Shown: piece by piece, positions 1-7,884 of the stretch
Numbering within the stretch: position 1 is the stretch's first letter
Layout: every line of letters begins with the position of its first letter
Source of the DNA: Roseovarius sp. A-2
GTDB lineage: Bacteria; Pseudomonadota; Alphaproteobacteria; Rhodobacterales; Rhodobacteraceae
NCBI RefSeq assembly: GCF_002072155.1
Contig: NZ_BDIY01000027.1
Location: forward strand, 1 to 37,681
DNA length: 37,681 nucleotides
Direction: 5' to 3'
Notes under the pieces: model-generated
Database searches by the model: none
Seen by the model: only the letters and a program-made list of their open reading frames with translations
What the model was told of the DNA's origin: nothing
Program-made: the position numbers and the translations under genes

Positions 1-119
1 CGGAAATCGCCGAAATACTTGGTGATCGCCGCCGTCAGCGTCGTCTTGCCGTGGTCAACATGGCCAATCGTGCCGATGTTCACATGCGGTTTCGAGCGGT
101 CAAACTTTTCCTTTGCCAT
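1..119 (-). CDS. tuf: Elongation factor Tu, N-terminal part (cut by window edge)
   Basis: This is the first 39 codons of EF-Tu, the GTPase that brings aminoacyl-tRNA to the ribosome. The translation begins MAKEKFDRSKPHVNIGTIGH and continues into the G1/P-loop (GHVDHGKT), which is diagnostic. The ATG is the complement of 117-119, with AAGGAG about 10 bases upstream. The gene lies 86 bp downstream of fusA on the same strand, the usual last position of the str operon. The rest lies beyond base 1. The gap to fusA holds two hairpins (see 149-199), so tuf could be partly uncoupled from fusA; that is inference. Confidence 0.97.
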   Translation of the reverse strand, partial: MAKEKFDRSKPHVNIGTIGHVDHGKTTLTAAITKYFGDF

Positions 120-148
120 GGTCTTGGCTCCTTTATGTCAAAGCGGAT

Positions 149-199
149 GGTGGGTTGGCACCCACCCTACGGTTTGGGTAGGGCGGGGATCTCCCCGCC
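149..199 (-). other. Two hairpins between fusA and tuf
   Basis: Two inverted repeats fill the fusA-tuf gap. Bases 182-199 form an uninterrupted palindrome GGCGGGGA/TCCCCGCC. Bases 149-166 pair GGTGGGT with ACCCACC around a 4-base loop and are followed by CCTAC, matching the GTAGGGTGGG repeat seen again at 14951 and 15562. Neither hairpin has a T-tract on the transcribed side, so they are not classic intrinsic terminators. They may be mRNA processing or stability elements, partial attenuators, or a copy of a small dispersed repeat. Confidence 0.6.
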
Positions 200-205
200 A
201 CCCGG

Positions 206-2329
206 TTATGCGTATTTCGACTGGATCTCTTCCGAGATGTTCTGCGGCACGGGGTCGTAATGCGAGAACTGCATCGTGAACTGCGCGCGGCCCGAGGACA
301 TCGAGCGCAGCGTGTTGATGTAGCCGAACATGTTCGCCAGCGGCACATTCGCATTGATCGCGATGGCGTTGCCGCGCGGCTCCTGACCCGAGACCTGACC
401 GCGCCGCGACGTGAGATCGCCGATGACGTTGCCAGTATATTCCTCAGGCGTCACCACCTCGACCTTCATGATCGGCTCGAGCAGTTTGGCGCCGGCCTTG
501 CGCAGACCTTCGCGCATGCCCATCCGGCCCGCGATCTCGAACGCCATCACCGACGAGTCCACATCGTGGAACTTGCCGTCGATCAGCGCGACCTTGAAGT
601 CGATCACCGGGAAGCCTGCGAGCGGGCCGCTATCCATGACGGACCGGATGCCCTTCTCGACGCCCGGGATGTATTCCTTGGGCACCGCGCCGCCGACGAT
701 GCGGCTCTCGAAGCTGAAGCCTTCGCCCGCCTCGGTCGGCGAGATGATCATCTTGACCTCGGCGAACTGACCCGACCCACCCGACTGTTTCTTGTGGGTG
801 TAGGTATGCTCGACCTCGTGACCGATGGTCTCGCGATAGGCCACCTGCGGCGCGCCGATATTGGCGTCGACCTTGAATTCGCGCTTGAGACGGTCCACCA
901 GAATATCGAGGTGAAGTTCGCCCATGCCCTTCATGATCGTCTGGCCGCTCTCCATGTCGGTTTCGACGCGGAAAGACGGATCTTCCGCGGCAAGCCGCGC
1001 CAGACCGGCAGACATCTTCTCCTGGTCGCCCTTGGTCCTGGGCTCGACCGCGATCTCGATCACCGGGTCGGGGAAGGTCATGGTTTCCAGAACCACCTGC
1101 GCCTTGGGATCACACAGCGTGTCCCCGGTGGTGGTGTCCTTCAGGCCCGCAAGCGCGATGATATCGCCGGCAAACGCCTCGTCGATCTCTTCGCGGTTGT
1201 TGGAGTGCATCATCATCATCCGGCCGATGCGCTCTTTCTTGCCCTTGGTCGAGTTCTGGACGGTGTCGCCCTTCTTGAGCACGCCCGAATAGATGCGCGT
1301 GAAGGTGAGCGAGCCCACGAACGGGTCGTTCATGATCTTGAACGCGAGGCCCGAGAACGGCATCGCGTCATCCGCACGGCGCGGGATGTCACGGGTCTCG
1401 GTCTCGTCATCGGGGCTGAAGCCCATGTAATCGACCACATCGAGCGGGCTCGGCAGGTAATCGACCACGGCGTTGAGCAGCGGCTGCACGCCCTTGTTCT
1501 TGAAGGCAGAGCCCCCCAGAACCGGCACGAAGCTGAGCGACAGCGTGCCCTTGCGGATCAGGCTGCGCAGGGTGGGGATGTCGGGCTCGTTGCCTTCAAG
1601 GTATTCCATCATCGCGTCGTCGTCCATTTCGACGGCGTTCTCGATGAGCTTGGCGCGCCACTCGTCGGCGGTATCCTTGAGGCTGTCACGGATCGGCTGA
1701 CGGGTCCAGGACGCGCCCAGATCCTCACCCTTCCAGGTCCACTCTTCCATGGTCACCAGGTCGATGATGCCTTCAAGCTCGGTCTCGGCCCCGATCGGCA
1801 GCGCCACGGGCACGGCCCGCGCACCGGTGCGATCCTCGATCATCTTGACGCAGTTGTAGAAATCGGCGCCGATCTTGTCCATCTTGTTGACAAAGACGAT
1901 GCGCGGCACCTTGTACCGGTCGGCCTGACGCCACACCGTCTCGGTCTGCGGCTCGACCCCGGCATTGGCGTCCAGCACGCAGATCGCGCCGTCGAGCACG
2001 GCCAGCGACCGCTCGACCTCGATGGTAAAGTCGACGTGGCCGGGCGTATCAATGATGTTCATCCGGAACTTGGTGTCGTCGGTCCCCTCCTTGCTGGGGT
2101 CCTCCTGCCACTGCCAGAACGTCGTGGTCGCAGCCGAGGTGATCGTGATCCCGCGTTCCTGCTCCTGCTCCATCCAGTCCATGGTGGCGGCACCGTCGTG
2201 CACTTCACCAAGGTTGTGGGATTTGCCGGTGTAAAACAGGATCCGTTCCGAACAGGTGGTCTTGCCTGCGTCGATATGGGCCATGATGCCGAAGTTGCGA
2301 TAGCGTTCGAGCGGATAGTCGCGTGCCAT
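206..2329 (-). CDS. fusA: Elongation factor G
   Basis: EF-G is the translocation GTPase that moves tRNA and mRNA through the ribosome and, with RRF, splits ribosomes. The 707 aa length is normal. The G1 motif AHIDAGKT is at residues 17-24, DTPGH at 94-98 and NKMD at 148-151. Domains II to V follow in order and the end (SHYDPVPQ, then EEIQSKYA) is typical of alphaproteobacterial EF-G. The start has an AGAGGT ribosome site and sits 21 bp after rpsG, so the two are co-transcribed from the str promoter. Nothing looks damaged. Confidence 0.99.
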   Translation of the reverse strand: MARDYPLERYRNFGIMAHIDAGKTTCSERILFYTGKSHNLGEVHDGAATMDWMEQEQERGITITSAATTTFWQWQEDPSKEGTDDTKFRMNIIDTPGHVDFTIEVERSLAVLDGAICVLDANAGVEPQTETVWRQADRYKVPRIVFVNKMDKIGADFYNCVKMIEDRTGARAVPVALPIGAETELEGIIDLVTMEEWTWKGEDLGASWTRQPIRDSLKDTADEWRAKLIENAVEMDDDAMMEYLEGNEPDIPTLRSLIRKGTLSLSFVPVLGGSAFKNKGVQPLLNAVVDYLPSPLDVVDYMGFSPDDETETRDIPRRADDAMPFSGLAFKIMNDPFVGSLTFTRIYSGVLKKGDTVQNSTKGKKERIGRMMMMHSNNREEIDEAFAGDIIALAGLKDTTTGDTLCDPKAQVVLETMTFPDPVIEIAVEPRTKGDQEKMSAGLARLAAEDPSFRVETDMESGQTIMKGMGELHLDILVDRLKREFKVDANIGAPQVAYRETIGHEVEHTYTHKKQSGGSGQFAEVKMIISPTEAGEGFSFESRIVGGAVPKEYIPGVEKGIRSVMDSGPLAGFPVIDFKVALIDGKFHDVDSSVMAFEIAGRMGMREGLRKAGAKLLEPIMKVEVVTPEEYTGNVIGDLTSRRGQVSGQEPRGNAIAINANVPLANMFGYINTLRSMSSGRAQFTMQFSHYDPVPQNISEEIQSKYA

Positions 2330-2350
2330 GATTGAAATACCTCTAAAGGT

Positions 2351-2821
2351 TTACCAGCGGTAATGGCTGAACGCTTTGTTCGCGTCTGCCATCTTGTGGG
2401 TGTCTTCGCGCTTTTTCACGGCCGAGCCGCGGCTCTGGACAGCGTCGACCAGCTCACCGGCAAGACGCTCTTCCATGGTGTTCTCGTTGCGCGAGCGCGA
2501 GGCGTTGATCAGCCAGCGGATCGCCAGCGCCTCGCGGCGCTCAGGGCGGACCTCGACGGGCACCTGGTAGGTGGCACCGCCGACACGGCGCGAGCGCACC
2601 TCGACGGAGGGTTTGATGTTGTCGAGCGCCTCGTGGAACACTTCCACCGGCGCGCGCTTGATCTTGCCCTCGACGCGCTCCAGCGCGTTGTAGACGATCT
2701 TCTCTGCGGCGGACTTCTTGCCGTCCACCATCAGGTTGTTCATGAACTTGGTCAGAACCCGGTCGCCATACTTGGCGTCGGGCAGAATTTCGCGTTTTTC
2801 AGCGGCGTGACGACGGGACAT
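2351..2821 (-). CDS. rpsG: 30S ribosomal protein S7
   Basis: S7 is a primary 16S rRNA-binding protein that nucleates assembly of the 30S head. At 156 aa (MSRRHAAEKREILPDAKYGD at the start) it has the family length and the expected basic, helix-rich content, including the conserved GGATYQVPVEVRPERR region. GAGGA lies about 8 bases before the ATG. It is second in the str operon, 63 bp after rpsL. In E. coli S7 represses its own translation by binding the S12-S7 intercistronic RNA; the strong hairpin at 2846-2877 could serve the same role here, which is inference. Confidence 0.99.
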   Translation of the reverse strand: MSRRHAAEKREILPDAKYGDRVLTKFMNNLMVDGKKSAAEKIVYNALERVEGKIKRAPVEVFHEALDNIKPSVEVRSRRVGGATYQVPVEVRPERREALAIRWLINASRSRNENTMEERLAGELVDAVQSRGSAVKKREDTHKMADANKAFSHYRW

Positions 2822-2845
2822 CTGATATTCCTCTTGTTCCTCTGC

Positions 2846-2877
2846 GGGCGAGGCCCCGGACCGATGCCGGGACGCCC
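2846..2877 (-). promoter_or_regulatory. Hairpin in the rpsL-rpsG gap, possible S7 autoregulatory site
   Basis: Reading the mRNA strand, an outer stem GGGCG/CGCCC (2873-2877 with 2846-2850) encloses an inner stem CCCGG/CCGGG (2867-2871 with 2855-2859) and a 7-base loop, with an asymmetric bulge between the stems. It lies 25 bases before the rpsG start and no T-tract follows. Its position matches the S7 target in the E. coli str mRNA. Binding is not shown; it could be only a stability hairpin. Confidence 0.45.
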
Positions 2878-2884
2878 GAAATCC

Positions 2885-3256
2885 TTATTTCGGACGCTTG
2901 GCGCCGTATTTCGAGCGGCGCTGCTTGCGGTCCTTGACGCCCTGCGTGTCGAGCACGCCGCGCAGGATGTGATACCGCACACCGGGAAGGTCCTTCACAC
3001 GGCCGCCACGGATCAGGACAACCGAGTGTTCCTGAAGGTTGTGGCTCTCGCCGGGGATGTAGCTGATGACCTCGAAGCCGTTGGTCAGGCGCACCTTGGC
3101 AACCTTCCGCATGGCCGAGTTCGGCTTCTTCGGCGTCGTGGTATAGACGCGCGTGCAAACGCCACGTTTCTGCGGGCAGCCCTGCAGGTGCTGTGACTTG
3201 GTGGTTCTGACTTTCGGCTGCCGCGGCTTGCGGATCAGCTGTTGGATCGTTGGCAT
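2885..3256 (-). CDS. rpsL: 30S ribosomal protein S12
   Basis: S12 is a decoding-centre protein that controls accuracy. The 123 aa chain begins MPTIQQLIRKPRQPKV and contains the CPQKRGVCTRVYTTTPKKPN and RGGRVKDLPGVRYH signatures. A longer open frame runs upstream to 3409, but homology starts at the ATG on 3254-3256, so that start is used. Lysines 43 and 88, the usual streptomycin-resistance positions, are the wild-type residues, so no rpsL resistance mutation is present there. It is the first gene of the str operon. Confidence 0.99.
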   Translation of the reverse strand: MPTIQQLIRKPRQPKVRTTKSQHLQGCPQKRGVCTRVYTTTPKKPNSAMRKVAKVRLTNGFEVISYIPGESHNLQEHSVVLIRGGRVKDLPGVRYHILRGVLDTQGVKDRKQRRSKYGAKRPK

Positions 3257-3480
3257 TCCGGTTTTTTCCCCGTCTCTCAACACATGTGTCTGCACGAGGT
3301 GCCCCGTGCGGTTAATCAAAAGCACACTGCGCGTCCGCAATACGCAAAAACCGCAATCGCACCCCATATCTCGGGTCCGACGCGGTGGGTTTCCAGAGGA
3401 TCGGGGCATCGCACCCGGATCTTGACCACTTCAGTTCTGATACAGGCGGTGGGGCGGCCCCCTTTGCCTTGGATGGGGCG

Positions 3481-3509
3481 CGTATAGGGGGAGTCGCGAG
3501 GGTTGTCAA
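3481..3509 (-). promoter_or_regulatory. Sigma-70 promoter of the str operon
   Basis: On the minus strand TTGACA (3504-3509) is followed by exactly 17 bases and TATACG (3481-3486). This is a perfect -35, an ideal spacer and a 5/6 match to TATAAT, pointing at rpsL 225 bases downstream. The rest of 3257-3604 holds a long 5' leader with no ORF of its own that I can support, and the upstream region of the divergent gene at 3605. Confidence 0.75.
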
Positions 3510-3604
3510 CAGGCCCGCCCGGTGCTTGCGCAATGCCTTTGTGAATGCGATGTATCGCACAGGCGAAACGCTGCCAACCCACCCTGTCCGGAGTGTCCGA
3601 CATC

Positions 3605-4423
3605 ATGCGCGTCATCGGAATTTGCCGGTTCTCCTACCCCGCGCAGGGCGGGTTCAAGCGGATGCATGACAGCATCGAGGACCGCGAGGCCTATCTTTAT
3701 GATCCCGCACGCATGGAGCTGCGGTTCCGGCATTTCGAATGCCTGACCCTGCCCTCCATCGCCGCCCAGCAGAACCCCGACTTCACCTTTCTCATCGTTG
3801 TGGGCGAGAGCCTGCCGAAACCCTATCGCGACCGCCTGCACGACCTGACCGCCGCCGTGCCGCAGATCAGGGTCGTGGCCAAGCCCCCGATGCGCCACCG
3901 CAGCGCCATGCAGCTTGCCATCAAGGAAGAACTTGGCGAGAACGAGGACGAGTCGATCCAGTTCCGGCTTGACGATGACGACGCCGTCGCCGTCGGCTTC
4001 ACCCGCAGCCTGCGCTGGTCCGCCAAGGCCAGCCGAACCATGCGCAAGAAGTGGCGCACCGTCGCGTTCGAGTACAATCGCGGCTACTCGGTCGCCCTCT
4101 CGGATCAGGGCATCACTGCCGAAGAAGTGCAGACGCCGTTCTGGGCCTGCGGCCTCGCCGTCCTCTTTCGCCCCAATGATCCGCGCACGGTGATGAATTA
4201 CGGCCATCACAAGCTACATCTGGACATGCCGATGATCTCGAACCCGACTCCAAAGATGTATCTGCGTTCCAAGCATGACGACAACGATTCCGGCGCCAAT
4301 TTCGCGCCGCGCAGCCTACAGCCCCTCACCGACACCGACCGCACCTTTTTCAAGCGTCAGTTCAACGTGGACGAGGACCAAGTGAAAGCTGTCTTTTCTG
4401 CGCCGCCCGTGCCCGCCGACTGA
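3605..4423 (+). CDS. Putative rhamnosyltransferase-family glycosyltransferase
   Basis: This 272 aa protein resembles the 'putative rhamnosyl transferase' family common in Rhodobacterales. It starts MRVIGICRFSYPAQGGF, which is taken as the true start although the frame is open from 3545. A GT-A-like core follows (a beta strand FTFLIVVGESLPKPY near residues 60-74), and an acidic FRLDDDDAV motif near residues 119-127 would serve as the metal/nucleotide-sugar binding DxD. There is no signal peptide or membrane segment, so it is probably cytosolic and acts on a surface polysaccharide. Its 3' end overlaps the convergent EamA gene by 62 bp. The sugar specificity is unproven. Confidence 0.8.
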   Translation: MRVIGICRFSYPAQGGFKRMHDSIEDREAYLYDPARMELRFRHFECLTLPSIAAQQNPDFTFLIVVGESLPKPYRDRLHDLTAAVPQIRVVAKPPMRHRSAMQLAIKEELGENEDESIQFRLDDDDAVAVGFTRSLRWSAKASRTMRKKWRTVAFEYNRGYSVALSDQGITAEEVQTPFWACGLAVLFRPNDPRTVMNYGHHKLHLDMPMISNPTPKMYLRSKHDDNDSGANFAPRSLQPLTDTDRTFFKRQFNVDEDQVKAVFSAPPVPAD

Positions 4424-5282
4424 CCTGCGCCTCGCGGTAGAGCGTGAAGAGGCCCGAGGCCACGACAATCGCCGCCCCCACCAGCGTGGTCGTCTGCGGC
4501 CAGTCGCCAAACACCACCCAACCGAGAATCAGCGCCCAGATCAGGCTGGTATAGCGGAACGGCGCGACAAAGCCGATCTCGCCCACCCGCATCACCATGA
4601 TCGAAAAAAGATAGCCGCCGATGATCATCACCGCAGCACCGCCGATCAGCAGCATGGCGCGCCCGTCTACGGCGGCCCAGTCCCCGGTCAGGCTCGCCAG
4701 ACCAAAGAATACCGTGATGAAAAACGACGTGATCAGCGTCACCAGCATCGAGGGCACATCGCGTGACAGCTTGCGCGTTGCCAGATCGCGCAGCGTGACA
4801 AAGGCGACCGCCGCCAGGCCGTAAACCGAATAGACGTTGAACCCTTCGGTGCCGGGCCGCACGATCAGCATCACGCCGATGAACCCCGCCAAAATCGCCG
4901 ACATCCGTTTCCAGCCCACCGGCTCGCGGAAAAACAACGCGGCGGCCAGCGTGATCGTCAGCGGCAGCGCCTGCATGATCGCGCTGATATTGGCGATCGG
5001 CATATTGAACAGCGCCGAGACAAAGAAATAGGCCGAGCCGATCTCGCCCACCATGCGCCAGAACACCGGCCACAGGTCCTCGCGCGGCAGGCGGCGGGTC
5101 AGCGCCCCCATCCGCCAGGCGATCACCGCCACCAGCACGGTCGTCACCACCCCGCGCAGGAACATCACCTGAAACAGCGGCACCTGCCCCGACAGGCCCT
5201 TGATCATCACATCGTTTATCGTGAACGCCGCCATCGCCCCCATCATCAGGAGCGCGCCGGTCAGATTATCGGAACGGGGCAT
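4362..5282 (-). CDS. EamA/RhaT-family DMT-superfamily permease
   Basis: This is a 306 aa inner-membrane protein made of two repeated five-helix EamA units. It begins MPRSDNLTGALLMMGAMAAF and shows about ten hydrophobic segments, with the family's Pro/Gly-rich helix ends (NISAIMQALPLTITLAAALF in the first half, IGFVAPFRYTSLIWALILGW in the second). DMT permeases of this type export or import small metabolites such as amino acids or nucleotide derivatives; the substrate cannot be read from sequence. The last 62 bp overlap the end of the convergent glycosyltransferase gene. Confidence 0.9.
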   Translation of the reverse strand: MPRSDNLTGALLMMGAMAAFTINDVMIKGLSGQVPLFQVMFLRGVVTTVLVAVIAWRMGALTRRLPREDLWPVFWRMVGEIGSAYFFVSALFNMPIANISAIMQALPLTITLAAALFFREPVGWKRMSAILAGFIGVMLIVRPGTEGFNVYSVYGLAAVAFVTLRDLATRKLSRDVPSMLVTLITSFFITVFFGLASLTGDWAAVDGRAMLLIGGAAVMIIGGYLFSIMVMRVGEIGFVAPFRYTSLIWALILGWVVFGDWPQTTTLVGAAIVVASGLFTLYREAQVSRRARAAQKRQLSLGPRPR

Positions 5283-5361
5283 GGTCTGCCTGTTTTTTGA
5301 TCACAAGTCCCGCGCATTAGACGCGGATCGCGTCGGGGTACAAGGGGGGATCAACCGCAGA

Positions 5362-6141
5362 TCAATCGGCAAGCGCCGCATGCAGCGCGCCGTGCAGTGC
5401 CGGATTGGCCGCCAGCACCCCGTCGAGACGCGGCACGGGGTTGTTGAACCGCAGTGCCGCCGCGCGCCGGTCAGATGTCACCGCCCCCGCCTCGCGCAGG
5501 ATCAGATCGCCCGCCGCGATGTCCCATTCCCAGGTCGGGCGCAGCGTCATCATCGCGTCATAGCGCCCTTCCGCCACAAGGCTCAGGCGATAGGCCAATG
5601 ACGGGCGAAAGACGCGCCTCACCTCCGGCGCGCGCCCGTCGCGCCAGACCTCGGGCGCAAAGGCGGGCGTCGCCGCGAGCAACGACGCGCCCCCCAGATC
5701 GGCCCGCGTTGTGGCCCGGATCGGGGCGTCGTTCAGCGTCGCGCCCAGCCCTGCGCCTGCCGCATAGAGCTTGTCGCGCATCGGCAGATAGACCGCTGCC
5801 GCCGTCACCACGCCACGCTCGGCCACGGCGATGGAATGCGCCCAGATGTCATGGCCCTCGATGAAACTGCGCGTGCCGTCGATGGGATCGATGATGAACA
5901 CCCGCTCCGCGTCCAGCCGCGCGGCGTCGTCCTCGGTCTCCTCCGACAGCCAGCCATAGTCGGGCCGCGCGGAGCACAGGATCTGCCTGAGCGCGGCATC
6001 GACCGCCAGATCGGCCTCGGTCACCGGCCCCGCCCCGCCCGGCTTGTCGCGGATATCGAGCGGTGCGCCGATATAGCGTGTTGCGATCTCGGCGGCCTCG
6101 TGCGCGGCCTCGATCAGCAGGGAAAGGTCACTCGCCGGCAA
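5362..6141 (-). CDS. cysQ: 3'(2'),5'-bisphosphate nucleotidase / inositol monophosphatase family
   Basis: This 259 aa Mg-dependent phosphatase belongs to the FIG/IMPase superfamily. The metal-binding motif LSEETEDD is at about residues 65-72 and DPIDGTRSF at 85-93, and a second metal aspartate sits in WEWDIAAGDLILREAG near the C-terminus. The WEWDIAAGDLI and TEADLAVD wording matches CysQ-like proteins, which turn 3'-phosphoadenosine 5'-phosphate into AMP during sulfate assimilation. The start overlaps the pmbA stop by 14 bp, so the two are probably translationally coupled. A plain inositol monophosphatase cannot be excluded. Confidence 0.85.
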   Translation of the reverse strand: MPASDLSLLIEAAHEAAEIATRYIGAPLDIRDKPGGAGPVTEADLAVDAALRQILCSARPDYGWLSEETEDDAARLDAERVFIIDPIDGTRSFIEGHDIWAHSIAVAERGVVTAAAVYLPMRDKLYAAGAGLGATLNDAPIRATTRADLGGASLLAATPAFAPEVWRDGRAPEVRRVFRPSLAYRLSLVAEGRYDAMMTLRPTWEWDIAAGDLILREAGAVTSDRRAAALRFNNPVPRLDGVLAANPALHGALHAALAD

Positions 6142-7474
6142 GCGTCAGCCCCTCGACCAGAAGCGACGGCACCACGCGGCTCAGATGCGGGCGCGCGTCA
6201 TTGGCAGGGATCACCGTGCGCAGCATCTCGGGCAGGCTGCCCGCGATGGTGCATTCATTGACCGGATAGGCGATCTCGCCATTCTCGACCCAGAACCCGG
6301 CAGCCCCTCGCGAATAATCGCCCGTATTGGGGTTGATCGTGGCCCCAATCATCGACGTCACCATGAGACCGGTGCCCATCTCGCGGATGAGATTCTCGCA
6401 GCTCTGCGCCCCTTGCGTCAGCGCGACGTTCCACGTCGCGGGCGACGGCGGCGCGGATGTCCCGCGCGACGCATTGCCGGTTGATCGCATCCCCAGCTTG
6501 CGGGCATTGGCCAGGTCAAGCGTCCAGCCCATCAGCCTGCCATTCTCGACAATCGCGCGCGGGGCGGTCGGCAGACCCTCGGCGTCAAAGGGCCGCGATC
6601 CGGTGGCGCGCGGGCGGTGCGGGTCCTCCAGCAGCGACAACGCGTCGGGCAAAACCTGCTCGCCCAGCCGGTTCATCAGCCAGGATGATCCCCGCGCCAC
6701 CGACGCGCCACTTGCCGCCGCTAGAAGATGCCCGATCAGCGAGGACGCGACGCGCTCGTCGAACAGCACCGGATAGGCCCCGGTGCGCGGACGGCGGGCA
6801 TTCAACCGCTCGACCGTGCGTTCCCCCGCGATGCGCCCAATCTCTTCGGCCCCGCGCAGGTCGCTGGCAAAGACTCGGCTATCGGCGTCGTAATCGCGCT
6901 CCATTCCCGCCCCGCTGCCGCCGATGGCCACGCAGGACAGCCCCGTATCGGTGCGCGCATAGCCGCCCGAAAACCCGTTGCTCGCCGCGATATGCGCGGC
7001 ATTGTGCGAATAGGCCGCAGAGGCCGATTGCACCTGGCTCACGCCCGTCACGCGCAGCGCTGCCGCCTCCGCCTCCTGCGCCATCTGCATCAGCGCATCG
7101 GGCGCGGGCTCCGCCGCCGGGTCGCACAGTTCCAGCGCCGCCAGATCCCAATCGCGGGCCAACTCTTCCGGTGCCGCCAGCCCGGCATAGGGGTCCTCAG
7201 GCGCCTCGCGCGCCATCGCCACCGCACGGGTCGCCAGCGCCTCGATCGTCTCGGGCCTTGTATCGGAGGCCGAGACATTGGCCTGTCGCCCGCCGATCAG
7301 CACGCGCAGCCCGATATCGGTGCCCTCGGCGCGCTCGGCCTGCTCCAGCGTGCCGCCGCGCATATCGACGATCACCGACTGACCCCGGATCGCGACGGCA
7401 TCCGCCGCCTGTGCCCCCGCTTTCAGCGCGGCATCGATCAGGGCGTGGGACAGATCATCGAGCGATTGTGGCAT
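6128..7474 (-). CDS. pmbA: TldD/PmbA-family metallopeptidase subunit (PmbA/TldE)
   Basis: PmbA (TldE) pairs with TldD in a heteromeric zinc protease that trims peptides such as modified antibiotic precursors and antitoxins. The 448 aa chain starts MPQSLDDLSHALIDAALKAG behind a GGAG site; the open frame continues upstream to 7621 without homology. Recognisable family blocks include RGGTLEQAERAEGTDIGLRV, the long middle domain with SSWLMNRLGEQVLPD, and the C-terminal GDYSRGAAGFWVENGEIAYP. The zinc-ligating HExxxH lies in TldD, not here, and no tldD is in this window. It forms an operon with the downstream cysQ-like gene. Confidence 0.93.
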   Translation of the reverse strand: MPQSLDDLSHALIDAALKAGAQAADAVAIRGQSVIVDMRGGTLEQAERAEGTDIGLRVLIGGRQANVSASDTRPETIEALATRAVAMAREAPEDPYAGLAAPEELARDWDLAALELCDPAAEPAPDALMQMAQEAEAAALRVTGVSQVQSASAAYSHNAAHIAASNGFSGGYARTDTGLSCVAIGGSGAGMERDYDADSRVFASDLRGAEEIGRIAGERTVERLNARRPRTGAYPVLFDERVASSLIGHLLAAASGASVARGSSWLMNRLGEQVLPDALSLLEDPHRPRATGSRPFDAEGLPTAPRAIVENGRLMGWTLDLANARKLGMRSTGNASRGTSAPPSPATWNVALTQGAQSCENLIREMGTGLMVTSMIGATINPNTGDYSRGAAGFWVENGEIAYPVNECTIAGSLPEMLRTVIPANDARPHLSRVVPSLLVEGLTLAGE

Positions 7475-7559
7475 GGGCGTCTCCTGAATGCCGCACTCAG
7501 GTAGACCGGCCCGGCCCATGGTGCAAGTCCATGCCACGCGAAAAGCCGCGCCGCGCCCC

Positions 7560-7870
7560 GGCTCTTGCGGATATTTCGACCGGGCCACACATCGGCCCGT
7601 GCGCCGCCGGTCTCGCCGCAACCGCCATAAGCTTCGGCCCCGGTCGCATGGGCTTCGGCCTGTTCGTGCCCGAATTCAATGCGACATTCGCGATGTCCGA
7701 CACCGCCGTCGGGCTGATCTAGGGCCTCGGGTTCCTGGGGCTTTTTCGTGGCACTCCTGCTCGCGCAGACCTCGCGCAGGCCATGCTCGGGCGGGCGCGC
7801 CGGCGCTGGTCTTGCAGCCGCCGCGCATCCGCGAACGTGCGGCGGTGCTGGAGGATCCACACCCGGCCTG
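7560..7870 (+). pseudogene. Remnant of an MFS transporter N-terminus
   Basis: Frame 1 reads LAATAISFGPGRMGFGLFVP and then TFAMSDTAVGLI, which is the start of a YbfB/YjiJ-like MFS permease. It hits a TAG at 7720-7722 where the family has serine. It resumes as GLGFLG and, after a one-base slip in the T-run at 7742-7746, as VALLLAQT in frame 2. Similarity fades before 7870, so only the first two membrane helices survive. It runs opposite to its neighbours pmbA and the DUF2125 gene. There is no intact start. Confidence 0.75.
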
Positions 7871-7884
7871 AGCCCGCGCGCCGC

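Noticed and set aside
260..2335. Long plus-strand open frame of about 690 codons opposite fusA
   Set aside because: It is the antisense of a GC-rich essential gene and has His/Arg/Asp-rich composition with no family.
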